Shown: positions 27,270 to 37,614 of the stretch, one piece after another | How positions within the stretch are numbered: the first letter of the stretch is position 1 | Layout of the letters: the number at the start of each line of letters is the position of its first letter | Source: Oscheius dolichura | Lineage: Eukaryota > Nematoda > Chromadorea > Rhabditida > Rhabditidae | NCBI GenBank assembly: GCA_932521035.1 | Contig: OW051495.1 | Location: 1,178,001 to 1,242,000 of the forward strand | DNA: 64,000 nucleotides | Reading direction: 5' to 3' | Notes under the pieces: generated by a model | Databases searched by the model: none | Seen by the model: only the letters and a program-made list of their open reading frames with translations | What the model was told of the DNA's origin: nothing | Made by a program: the position numbers and the translations under genes

Positions 27270-28510
27270 TCAAACACCTCCAAATCTTGCAAACCTTGTT
27301 GCATACTTCATCCGGCCATTCTTCTCATCACGTTTTCGTTGCTCTTCGGCAAGGTGAACAGTATTTGATAGAAAAGCAAGCATTCCTTTATGACAACGAT
27401 TAGCATAATGTCCTTTTTCTCCGCACTAAAAACATAATTATAAAGGAAGCAAGAGCACACCTTGTAGCATGTAATATCTGACATAGTTTTCTTCTCGCCG
27501 ATGATGGACATAAGCGTCGAACCGGAACTTTGAACTAGGTTACCATCAGTACACTGAAGAAAGAAGTTATATTGATAAGAGAAAAATAACCGTACTTGTT
27601 TGTTAGTAGGCAAATTCGGGCAATTTATAGCTTTGTGACCTCTTTCATGGCAATTATGGCAAATAAGGGTCAGTCCACAAATTTTCTTATTATTAGTTAT
27701 TGGATTTTCGGGCCCGTTTACATTATATAATGGATGAGTATATTTACAATCACGACCTGAAGATATCTATATTATTACACATAATAGCAAAGAGAGCTAA
27801 CCATCAGGACAAAATCCTAGTAAATAAGATGGGCACATTACTCTCTTTCTATGCCTGAGTTTACAATATGGACCTAGAACAACATTATATTACTCAAATA
27901 GATTGAAGCAAAACGTACCATGTTTACAAAATCCTCTGTCATACCATAGACAATCTTTTACTTTTGTTTCTGGATCAATATGACGGAAAGGACATTCTCT
28001 ATTACTGCAGGCCATGTATTTGGAGAAGAAGAAACATTCTGGCATCTTTGTCAAATCATATTCATGAAGAAATTCGCAGATATCTCCTTTTTTACATAAT
28101 CCACGCAGCCAATGTTTACATACAACTATTTTTTGTCCAATTAAATGTCGAAGAGGGCATTTCTGAATTTTATTTGATATACAAATGAGATCCAATAATT
28201 ACCTCGCCAAAGGGGCACAATCCTTGAAAATATTTTATACAAACTCCACGGCCACTTCTATCCATTCCAGTAAACAATGACTAAAAATTGCCTATAAATG
28301 AACACAACGAAAAAGTCATACCTCTTTCATTCCTACTTGATACGCTAATGACTCTTCTAAATTTGTTAGTGGCACATTGACAGCGGCTATAATATCTGCT
28401 ACAGTCATTGGTGTCTGATTCACATTATTTACAGGTATGAGAGGTAGATGCAATGGAGCTGTTAGAGGTAAAGGCAGTGGTGGTCTTCCATAATGATAAA
28501 TATCGAGCAT
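27270..28510 (-). CDS. CPSF4: CPSF4/CPSF30: CCCH zinc-finger cleavage and polyadenylation factor
   Basis: Nuclear CPSF subunit that recognises the AAUAAA signal. Minus-strand start MLDIYHYGRPPLPL at 28510 follows TTTCCTTCAG. Five CCCH fingers can be read: VCIKYFQGLCPFGEKCPLRH, VVCKHWLRGLCKKGD, MPECFFFSKYMACSNRECPF, VKDCLWYDRGFCKHG, and RKRVMCPSYLLGFCPDG. Two CCHC zinc knuckles follow, CHNCHERGHKAINC and CYKCGEKGHYANRCHKG; vertebrate CPSF4 has one. The C-terminus is AFLSNTVHLAEEQRKRDEK and then ARFGGV-stop at 27270. A piece of its last exon is duplicated at 38674-38776. The unidentified minus-strand gene ends 554 bases upstream, an operon-like arrangement. Confidence 0.95.
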
Positions 28511-29064
28511 CTGAAGGAAATTATTAGCATTGCCTCTGTTACAATATATAGACGATAAGCAGCATTTAGAGAACAAGCAACAGTGAAAAACAAATTGGCA
28601 AGACAGTAACAAAAAGAGTAAAAAAATGAAAAAAATGAAGAAAGCTTCGCTGGCGTTGCCCGTTGAAGTTGAAGAACCCCGGGCAATTATGTTTAGCCGG
28701 GATTGACTGCTTATTTGAATTTTTGGTTCAGTTTCATTCTTTGCTTGCCATACATGGTGTTGATTCCTTCCCTTTGTCTATTTGCTTCATTCCGATTTTG
28801 CACAAATACAACACAATAAACACTGAACAAAAGCCACTTCTTCTCTCTCCCTATCACTCTATTTTTATTATTACAATCGATACACCGCATCAAAAGTATT
28901 TTTCTTCATATAATACTATATGGGTTTACAGTCTGGGACTATTTAGATGTGTCAGTAAATCAGTTGTATATTGGTCGAGAAGAGGAGCATAAAGATCAGA
29001 AGAAATTCCTTCCAATAGCGAATAGAGACAGGAATTATCCACAGGAAAAGCACGGTACCTAGAA
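28511..29064. other. Spacer upstream of CPSF4
   Basis: AT-rich, with no coding stretch recognised on either strand. The minus-strand end TTTCCTTCAG next to the CPSF4 ATG looks like a trans-splice acceptor. Confidence 0.4.
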
Positions 29065-30461
29065 CTACATTGAAAAGCCCATGATCCATAGAGGGTGTGC
29101 TAGGAGCTCGACAAATGCTGGCAAATCGTCAGATGGAACTATGTACAATGTTTTCTGAAATGTTTTTCTACGGAATATAAAGAACTTGCCGTCGTATATC
29201 TAGGCCCTCGATCTACAGCCAACACCACTTTTTTGGATTCCGTCTCACAGTAAAACAGATGAATAGAAATGCACTAGAAAAATAAATCAAATCATTTCTA
29301 ACCCATATAACGCACAGGATAATATTCAGGCGTACATTTCCTCAAATGTAAAGGTGCAAATGGTATACTGTTCAGCTCTGCCGCACTCAGACCTTCGCCT
29401 ACTAGATGAAAGTTTTTCACTGCTTCGAGTGAGAGTTCTTTCAGTGATCCAGTGTCAGCTCCGCGGTAAATAGTCTGAAGTTATTCGTTTATAGGATATT
29501 CCCATTCGAATTGTTTTTTTTTCTATAACGCTCGATAATACTTGAACCTGAAGAAATTGCGAGAACAGCGGAAATAGATCCTGCCATTCCATTTGGTGAT
29601 ACCACAAGTACAATGATTGGTGTCGTTTGCAGACAGCGAGCAGCGCATCACCGTCAAAAGAGACACATTTGGTGATTAGAAGATTGGGAAATTTCTAGAA
29701 GAGACCAATTTTCCAAATTAGATGGCAGACTACCTCAAAGGCAGAATTCATGGCAATTTGTTGATCAATCGGTTCACTTTGTTTATGCCCCTGCCGAATG
29801 TGTAAGGAAGTGCTGGTTATTTTAGACAATAGATCGGGCAATTGCCAGGGAGGGAAGTTCAACAGAGATAGCTCGCTATATCGATATTTAAAAGAGACGA
29901 GGAATTGTTCTCTCCGTTTAACTAATTCCAATAATTCTACTCTGGTAAAGTTAGAGCCACTCTCATATTAGTCCTGTAATATATGTACGGGAATAAGAGA
30001 ATAACATACAATCGATATCGTCTTGTAGAAAAAACTCCGTATGCATACAATCGATATCGTCTTGTAGAAAAAACTCCGTATAACTCCGTATGCTATGAAT
30101 ATCTGCAATTCTTTAACCAAATACATAAAACGGACCAACAGTTTTGTTATAATAAAGAAGATCATCTGTTTCACTCGTGAATATCTGTAAAATATCCTTA
30201 GAAGTTACAGAAAGAGAGAAAATAGACCAATTTGATACTGATGTTCTTCAGAATAACCCGAATGTGAGTGGCATGCTCCTCGGCATAATTATCCATCGCT
30301 GAGCAAGTCCTCCTCAATTGATATGCTGTAGGGGAAAGCTGTAAAGAAAGGCATCTTTTTTTAGAGATAACAGCTCCCACTCTGTTGATGACTGACGAAA
30401 GAAAGGCCGGAGGCAACTGTACCGCGATAGAGAGGAGATCCAACTTAATTTCTGTTTTTGA
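29065..30461 (-). CDS. Unidentified multi-exon gene
   Basis: I do not recognise the family. Coding-like exons on the minus strand, in order: EIKLDLLSIAVQLPPAFLSS with VINRVGAVISKKRC and MDNYAEEHATHIRVILKNIS; RVELLELVKRREQFLVSFKY with LNFPPWQLPDLLSKI; KFPNLLITKCVSFDGDALLA with LYLWYHQMEWQDLFPLF; TIYRGADTGSLKELSLEAV with HLVGEGLSAAELNSIPFAP; ESKKVVLAVDRGPRYTT; and LYIVPSDDLPAFVELLAHPL ending GFSM-stop at 29065. The conserved-looking, low-complexity-free sequence suggests a real housekeeping protein. The join between the last exons appears to need a GC donor, and one junction near 29300 is not in phase by my reading. The first exon was not found. The first listed exon has a partial copy at 40039-40085. 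Confidence 0.6.
30005..30090. repeat. 39-bp tandem duplication
   Basis: Two head-to-tail copies of a unit running from CATACAATCGATATCGTC to AAAAACTCCGTATG, then a third ACTCCGTATG fragment, in an intron of the unidentified gene. Confidence 0.9.
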
Positions 30462-30752
30462 CTACAACCAAGGAGTAGAAATAATAAGGAACGCGTACTG
30501 CTTATTCTCGTTGTATTGATTAGTAAAATTTCAGAGAGAAGGAAATCAATAAACAAGCTGGTGTTTTCTATTTCAGACTCTCAGGATGGGGCTGAAGGGA
30601 GGGCAGCCCACTTCGAGTAATGTTGCTGCCTTGCGACGATTTCAAAACACCTCATTTGATTTCCCATTTTTCTGTTCCTGTACATTTTACTTCTTTTAGT
30701 AACTGCCCTTTTTTTCCTATATCATTCTCATACAAATAATATTCATTTTCAG

Positions 30753-32824
30753 ATGTCCATCTCAACAATAGAACGGCCAGTTCTGCCGTTCCGAGAAACC
30801 AGCAGTAAATATTATGTGAAACAAGAAGAACTGGAATATTCACTACTGCACAGATATTATCACCCATTCAAAGTAAGAGAAGCCATTCTTCGACAGAGAG
30901 TTTTGGAAAGAAAAACACCAGGTTTCCATTGTATTTCTTGTTTGTAATCTCTATTTTTAAGACATTTATCCATTAAAACGAGTGGCAGATCTAGTAGAAA
31001 AAGAGAAGGCGTTAATTGTTGGAGTTATCAAGAAATCCCGAATTCCCCAGCCACAGATTTTAAAAGTATTTATTTTCTTTTACTAACATTAATTTTTGCA
31101 GGAGTTAATGAATAAAGAACGAGTTATTCCAAAGCCTCTGATTCCTCCAAAAGCAGATGAACCGATTAGTAGCGATGAAGAAGAGGAAGATTTTTATGAT
31201 GATGACCCAAGCCTAAGTGTAAGTACTGCTTTTTTATTTCTCAAAGTTTGATTTTTCAGATGGCAGAAATGGCCAAGATATTCGGTGACAAATGGAGAAA
31301 AAGAGAAGAAAGAAGAAGAGAAAAAAGATATCAACGTGCTATGAATAGTAGCTGGTGGCTTCATCATGAACTTCCTGGACCATCCAAAGAAAAAGACAAC
31401 GATGACTCGCGATACGAAGATGATACACTATATAATAATGAAGAAAGCGATGAGGATCCATTTAATGTTCCCGTTGAAGAGCCAATCTATTTGGAATTGG
31501 AAGATGAATCTCACCGGATAAGGCTGTCAGAAAATGTGGCTAAACATTCAAATCTAACAACAGGATGTGTCGTAGGAATTTTAGGAACACTGGTCCGTTT
31601 CATTTTACCGTTTCTTATTTTTAATTTTAAATTTTAGGCTAAATCAAAAGATGAAGAAGCAAATTATGAATTTACTGTGCATAGTGTTGTATATCCAACA
31701 ACTGGTCGGCCCCGTAGTTGGCCGAAAACAAACCCACGTGGTGTTATTGCTATCATTTCTGGCCTAGAACTTTCTGGAATACCACTACAAGATGTACGTT
31801 CTACGTTTCTTTATGTTCTAATAATTTTAATAATTGCAGGCACCCGTTATTAATTCCATAAATCTTTTTGCTGATTGGCTTATTGCAAAAAGATGTACAG
31901 AAAAGGAAAAAGAATTAGCATCACGAGTAGAAAGAGTCATCATCGCAGGAAATTGTCTTGGATATAAGGAAGTAATCTTTTTTTTTAAATATTCTACAAT
32001 ATTATTTAGGCAAAAGAAATGGTTTTGCTGAAAAGGACTCAATATGTACGGCCAAGAGATTGTCACACACCTACAGTAGCAGTTGTAAAGCAACTTGATC
32101 GAGTTATTTCCTTTATTGCTGTAAGTCTTTCAATTACGTTTTTTGTAAAGGTTTAAATTTCAGGAGAAGAATGTGCCAGTGCTTATGATTCCTGGACATG
32201 GTGATCCTTATCTCCACCCATGGCCACAACAACCAATTCCGGAATGCTTCTTCCCACAAACAGAACTACGAGGAACTATTCGCTACTGTACAAATCCATC
32301 CAGCTTTCAACTTGGCGGAATAGAATTCCTTGTCACTTCAGGTTGCTTCTTTCGTTTTTTAACTATTTTAGTTTTCTAGGTAAAAATGTAAATGACATAT
32401 TAGAGCAAGATAATAAATCAGAACCACTAGACATTATGGAAGGCATGCTGAAATGGCAACATATAGCTCCGACTGCTCCTGTAACAATTGAATCGTATCC
32501 CATAGATTTTATGTTAGTACTTTTTTTTATTTCCAATGTCTTTTTCTTTCTAGTGATCCGTTTATTATGGAAAGAAGACCACAAATATATATCTGTGCAA
32601 ATCAAGTCAAAGCCGATAGCCGATGGATTAATTCAAGAGATGGAAGAACGCTACTGATTTCTGTTCCTCGTTTCTCGCAAACCCGAATGGTCACACTTTT
32701 GGATCTGGAAACAATGAGCATCGACTACAGATATTTTGATTGGATGGAGCACGTTCCCAAGCCGTACTGCATGTGGTTAAATGAGTCATACGATAGTCAG
32801 GATCTGTTGCATCCTAAACAGTAA
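30753..32824 (+). CDS. POLD2: DNA polymerase delta subunit 2 (small B subunit)
   Basis: Non-catalytic B subunit that links the Pol delta catalytic subunit to the rest of the replicase. Start MSISTIERPVLPFRETS directly follows TTTTCAG; homology to POLD2 begins here (YYVKQEELEYSLLHRYYHPF). OB-fold region: EKEKALIVGVIKKSRIPQPQ, then a lineage-specific acidic/Lys-Arg insert (DEEEEDFYDDDPS to EESDEDPF) that vertebrate POLD2 lacks. Then SHRIRLSENVAKHSNLTTGC and the inactive phosphoesterase domain: PRGVIAIISGLELSG, RVERVIIAGNCLG, VPVLMIPGHGDP, LPQQP-like WPQQPIPECFFPQTEL, FLVTSGKNVNDI, HIAPTAPVTIESYPIDFSDP and TLLISVPRFSQT. Ends LLHPKQ-stop with AATAAA overlapping. Parts of exons 31480-31860 and 31860-31965 recur, damaged, at 36668-37027 and 37433-37566. 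Confidence 0.95.
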
Positions 32825-33284
32825 TAAATGAATCGTAAATTATATAATATTCTTGTTCTTTACTATTTTCAACAACATGTATTTTTATCTTTGGTGTTGC
32901 ATTTGTGTTGAATTATCGGGACCTGAATTTGATGTTCTTCTACAAGAAAATGCCATGCTTCTTCAATTCTGAGTCTTACTTTCAAAATTCGACATCACTA
33001 ACAACCTGAACATCAATTTCTTTCTACAAAATCTAGAACAATGGTACGTGCTGGAGTGCAGCCTCCGTCGTAGCCATCACACTGTGGCGAGTTCTCGCTA
33101 ATCTTTTCCTCCTTCTGATAACTGGCTTATAAAGGGGGTCCAGCAGAGGCGAGACTTTTATCTAAAAAAGAAACCTGCTGGTGTGACTCTCATTGTTCCT
33201 GTTCCACGAGGAGCAAAAATTCCCTATTTCTTCTCTTTTATTCAAATTTACAGTTGTTATTTTAGGGTAAACAAGAATTCATCA
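32825..33284 (+). other. Spacer between POLD2 and the cytochrome b561 gene
   Basis: Nothing coding recognised. Composition changes from AT-rich to mixed around 33030. A TTTACAG at 33246-33252 may be a trans-splice acceptor for the next gene. Confidence 0.4.
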
Positions 33285-35523
33285 ATGTTTCTGCACAGTT
33301 CTTTAGTCGGGCTTCTTCTAATTTCAACAGCCGTAAGTTTTTCTATCCTTTTCGTGATTTGTGTGTCTTACAATCATTGTAAAATACAGATTGTATTGTA
33401 ATGGTATTAGAATAGTAGAATATATTTTTAGAAATCACTAATTGATACATCTGGTTGTAAAAAGACGAAAGGCTGCTTCCCAAACAGTAAACCAGTCTTC
33501 ACATGGATTGTGAGTTTCCAACAATGGAATAAAGCGAATTTTTCCGGAGTTCAGATGCTAAATGATACTTATATGCAGCTGGAACTCCAAGGACCAGGAG
33601 ATGGAAACGGTTACGTGGCCATCGGCTTCTCTTTCTATGCTCATATGGTATGAATAGTTCCTTCGCTGTAAAAGAATCCCTTTTGAAATAATTTAGACCA
33701 TTTTCCTATTTCAGGGTCTCGATTACATCATTGAATGCTCAAAAATAGGAAACGGCAATCTAAACATGAGGTTTTCATGGAATACAGACGGGCCAGCTAA
33801 TCAGAGGATCAATAATGAAGAGGTTGGTAGGGAAAATATAGGAAAACTTGAGCCACAGTTAGACAGCCGCGTCGTTTGTGGCTCCAGTATTAGCTGCAGT
33901 TAGACAGCCAAAGGCGCAAAGCGAACTAGTTTTCTAAACGATCATTTTATGGTTACACCAAATCATCTTCTCATATCTAATTCTTGTCACAATAATCCTT
34001 CCTTTAGACAATAGAAGCCCTTTACTTCTCGGATCTTCATTTCCAAGTCGTCGACAACATCCAATACTGTAATGGAACTGCCAATATTGGAGGATGGGTC
34101 GGCAGCGATTTAGTGAGTAGCCGTTCCCCAATTACAGTATCCCCTGCTTCTTTAGGTTCTCAGCGTCGAGCGAGGCTATGAATATTACTATAAATACGCC
34201 TATGGAGAGACTACTGATACGGGTACGGTAGAAAATTCTCGACGGAAAAGAAATAGCACTTTAGGACTGATCCCTCATCCTTCTCAAGCCACTCTGGCCA
34301 GTCCGCTGACCGTCAGTTTCAAAGAATTCACTGGCAGTGAAGCTAGAGGGCCGCCAGCCTTGTGGAAACAACATTTGAAACAGGCTCACGGTTCGTTTTC
34401 CCTTCTCCAAGGTTCGGAACCGATATGAATAGAAATTTTCAGCAATTCTAATGATTCTTGCTTGGGTGTGTTTCATCCCGACGGGAATGATGTTTGCCCG
34501 CTTTCTCAAGGGATCCTGGTCCGGAGTGAAGCCTGGCGGATTGGCTATTTGGTTCCATGTGAGTTTTCCCTCGTTTTCGACTACCAAGAGCGCCACAGTT
34601 AGACAGCCGCGTCGTTTATGGCTGTAAAACACCGTCTTTCAGGTCCACCGAACTGCCAACATGCTGGGAATAGTGCTGATGACTGCTTCCTTCATCTGTA
34701 TCCTATGTGCCTTCAACTGGAGATGGACTGGACCTGGTACAATCCATCCTCTACTCCATCAAAACCCCATTTTCCAGGATCAAGTGCCAAGTATTGGTAT
34801 AAAATCCACACAGTTTTGGGGCTGCCCGCTCTGATCTTGGCCTGGATTCAGCCATTGATCAGTCTGGTTCGTTGTGGCCCAGCGGATCCAAAACGGCCAC
34901 TTTTCAACTGGGTACATCGACTCATCGGAGCGGCTGCCTATATTATGGCTAGTAAGTATTACTTTTGGTCTCGCATTTTGCGTCACCGATAACACCCCCG
35001 ATAACAAGGAGAGAGGGGTCAATTTAGTCCAGGCAACAGTGAACCATGGGCTCATTTTATCTCCGAGAAAGGCCTAGTTCTTATAAAACTGTGGTTTCAA
35101 GGAGTCCGTAAAAGACTTCGGCATACTTTACTATACTTTCTTCTTGTTTGTTGATATAAAAAATTTGATTCTCCTTTTCCAGCTGCCGCCTTGGCCGTCG
35201 CCGGCTTCCATTTCCAGTCCCCCACCGGCGTTTGGAGACACCACATCCAGCAGAATTCTGGCCTCAAACTGGCTATGACCCTTCTTCCCATTGGAATCCT
35301 GACCGCCTTGTGTTTCATAATTCCCGTAATCGATAAATTAGAACAGAAACCACCAGCCGCAGAGAAGAAAACACAGGAAAGGGGGAAAGAGGTCAGTTCT
35401 GGGAGGAAGAGTCTTCTAAAGGGAAATATTCAGGGCGTAAGTGCGAAACAAATGATAATCTACTTCTCGATAATTGTCCTCGTAGCGGATGCTGTAGCCA
35501 TGTGTATATTGGTGGTCCCGTGA
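33285..35523 (+). CDS. DOMON-cytochrome b561 membrane reductase (FRRS1-like)
   Basis: Predicted transmembrane ferric/ascorbate-type electron-transfer protein. The signal peptide MFLHSSLVGLLLISTA is followed by a DOMON domain (FTWIVSFQQWNKANFSG, YMQLELQGPGDGNGYVAIGF, GLDYIIECSK, HFQVVDNIQYCNG). The b561 core follows: AILMILAWVCFIPTGMMFAR, IWFHVHRTANMLGIVLMTAS, WYKIHTVLGLPALILAWIQP, FNWVHRLIGAAAYIMA, LKLAMTLLPIGILTALCFI, and a last segment MIIYFSIIVLVADAVAMCIL. Histidines in FHVHR, KIHTV and WVHRL fit the haem-ligand positions. Ends VVP-stop. Two introns carry family F loci 23 and 24. Substrate not determined. Confidence 0.9.
33852..33910. repeat. Family F repeat, locus 23 (b561 intron)
   Basis: Complete forward arm closing as GTTTGTGGC, then a second partial arm GCAGTTAGACAGCC. 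Confidence 0.9.
34592..34622. repeat. Family F repeat, locus 24 (b561 intron)
   Basis: Solo forward arm with the exact consensus, the last copy in the window; none seen from here to 64000. Confidence 0.9.
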
Positions 35524-35587
35524 AGAAAATAGATACGATTACTGTACAAATAAAGATTGGCAATCTTGTTCGAAGAAGAAGAATGAG

Positions 35588-36030
35588 CGAGGCGCGCACC
35601 GCTGCACCCGTAAACTCTCGGCAGCTGTTCGCCATGGCTTGACGGCGCGCGCTTTCAGAGACATCCTAAAAAGGATCTATCTCTTTGAGGTAAGAAACTT
35701 TTCTGACCGCCTGGGAAACCAGAGCTGGTCATCAAATTTTGGAAACTCCTTTTCGGGGGAGGATAAATAGACATTCGGTGATGATTTGAGCCTCATCAAC
35801 TTTCACAGTAGGAAGTCGATGATACTTCTGTAATTCGAAGAAAAGGGTTTGGAGCTGCTTCAAACTCTAGCCAAGATGACTTCTAGGATCCCGCGTCCGT
35901 AAAATCTCGGCAGTTGTGCGTTGGAAAATGTGAAAATAGCAGCAAAGCCGGTTAAATTGTAAAAATTGTAGAAGTATGTAACGCGGCGCGCCCAGCTGTC
36001 GCCGCCCCCGTAACATCTCGGCATGGCGTA
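35588..36030. repeat. Family D arms (CCCGTAAA-TCTCGGC), three solo copies
   Basis: Copies at about 35596-35615, 35888-35912 and 36004-36023 (CCCCCGTAACATCTCGGCA), each beside a GCGCGC-rich patch. The same motif forms complete hairpins at 57258-57368 and 59272-59387. Otherwise this stretch between the b561 gene and 36258 shows no gene. Confidence 0.8.
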
Positions 36031-36257
36031 CTGTAGGCGCGATTTTTGTTTCAGTTAGGGCTCTACATCCCAGTCTTGCCCGGGCCGGGCCTGGCTTCCA
36101 GCCATGTATGGGAAGTACTGGGCTGAACTAGACTGCCAAAACGTTACAGTACCCCTCAAGAAATCAAGAAACGGAGAAATAAACAAGAAACAAGAGAGAG
36201 AAGAAGCCGCACACATTTATTTTTATCTGGCTCGAGTCTTCTCCGAGTATGCTCCGC

Positions 36258-36667
36258 CTAGACGACGCTGTTCCTAGTCGAGACGGTGGTCGAGGTGTCC
36301 TTGTCCTCCCCGGCGGCCCCCGAACTCTTGGCCTTCTCCATGATGACCGTGTCGAAGTACATGCCCCGGCAGGCCTCCTCCCTCTGTGTCTCGGCGAAGG
36401 TCTTCGAGTCGGGGGGCCCGAGGAGCATCGCCAGCAGCCAGTGCCTCTTCCGCCGGGTGAAATTGCCAAACTCGTCCATCGGGCCGTCGCCGAAGCTCTT
36501 CTGAGTCGGATAGCAGAGCAGCACCCGGGCCCAGTTGATGCCGGCCGTCTCGAGTCGCGACTGCCGGCGCAGTTCTTCGTATTTCTTGGCCCACGTGCGC
36601 GGCATGTACTGCGGATTGATCAGGAACTCGACGAAGAGGGCACGCTTCAGGCTGGCCCGTTGGGCGC
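36258..36667 (-). CDS. GC-rich unidentified open reading frame, in-frame with a POLD2 fragment
   Basis: Minus-strand frame of about 137 codons, markedly richer in G and C than its surroundings, ending in TAG at 36258. It reads RASLKRALFVEFLINPQYMP, KKYEELRRQSRLETAGINWA, RVLLCYPTQKSFGDG, RRKRHWLLAMLLGPPDSKTF and ends STRNSVV. An internal ATG is at 36605. Upstream the frame runs, without a stop, straight into the POLD2-derived exon start APVIN. It looks like real coding sequence (strong third-position GC, no low complexity), but I recognise no family. It may be the last exon of an unknown gene cut by the rearrangement, or a chimaera. Confidence 0.45.
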
Positions 36668-37027
36668 AATTAATAACGGGTGCCTGCAGTTATTAAAATT
36701 AGTAGAACATAAAGAAACGTAGAACTTACATCTTGTAGTGGTATTCCAGAAAGTTCTAGGCCAGAAATGATAGCCATAACACCACGTGGGTTTGTTTTCG
36801 GCCAACTACGGGGCCGACCAGTTGTTGGATATACAACACTATGCACAGTAAATTTCTAATTTGCTTCTTCATCTTTTGATTTAGCCTAAAATTAAAAATT
36901 AAAAATAAGAAACGGTAAAATGAAACGGACCAGTGTTCCTAAAATTCCTACGACACATCCTGTTGTTAGATTTGAATGTTTAGCCACACGCCTAATCCGG
37001 TGAGATTCATCTTCCAATTCCAAATAG
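36668..37027 (-). pseudogene. Inverted POLD2 fragment with intron sequence and a stop codon
   Basis: Near-identical to POLD2 31485-31856 in opposite orientation, including both introns, so it is a genomic and not a cDNA copy. Lesions against the source: a 9-base loss and a substitution around HRIRLSENV, TAT-GAA changed to TAG-AAA (in-frame stop) in the EEANYEFT segment, and an ATT to ATG change. It breaks off sharply after GCACCCGTTATTAATT. Confidence 0.9.
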
Positions 37028-37432
37028 AAGCGCCATTGGCTGTAAGGGCACCTCCGTGGGGTGAGCGATTACTGTATAATCTTTGATTTTACACAAGTTC
37101 TTAATATTGGTTGCATCATTCACCAGAGTCTGGTGGTATTGAAGGAATGCGTTTTCCTCCAAAAAAAGAGAAAAAAAAAGAACAATAAGCAGAATAAAGC
37201 CCGGCGCAAGCGCTTGAAAGGGGAATAAACGGATACGGTAGGTGTTGCGAAAAGCAGTACGTGATCGCGGAACGAAATTGATCAAACCGTCACTCACTTC
37301 CAATCAGAATTTGCCTTACTTTCATAACTTCTTCTGTAAATTTAGTTTATACTCTATATTTCTTCAAGCTATACATCATCCACTGGGTTACTGTATATTG
37401 TTATAGGCTGCCACTACTATGAGATCTCAAAA
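37028..37432 (-). other. Unassigned segment between the two POLD2 fragments
   Basis: A minus-strand coding-like stretch at about 37040-37165 reads ENAFLQYHQTLVNDATN then IKNLCKIKDYTVIAHPTEVP. I do not recognise it. Its end merges with decayed POLD2 sequence (GCCAAT with a 7-base insertion before CTATTTGG). The rest shows no gene. Confidence 0.3.
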
Positions 37433-37566
37433 CGAAGGTGATCCGCTGTACAACAACGAAGAAAGTATTTTTGCTGATTGGCTTATTGCAAAAAAAATGT
37501 ACAGAAGAGAAAAAGGAATTAGCATCACGAGTAGAAAGAGTCACCATTGCAGGAAATTGTCTTGGG
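37433..37566 (+). pseudogene. Direct POLD2 fragment, two exon pieces fused
   Basis: The first part (37440-37465, DPLYNNEES) matches POLD2 near 31423-31447. The second (37467-37566, FADWLIAKK to CRKLSW) matches POLD2 31866-31966. The roughly 400 bases that separate them in the source are missing and the second part is out of frame after a one-base insertion. Confidence 0.88.
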
Positions 37567-37614
37567 TATATTTTAATTTTAAACTGCTTCTAATTTCCGT
37601 CTTCAACAGTGTAG

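Noticed and set aside
33285-35523. Assigning the DOMON-b561 protein as a specific ferric reductase
   Set aside because: The domain order supports membrane electron transfer, but sequence alone does not fix the substrate.
36249-36722. Plus-strand frame of 157 codons opposite the GC-rich ORF
   Set aside because: It is the shadow of the minus-strand frame and runs into the POLD2 fragment without splice signals; the minus frame has better composition and continuity.
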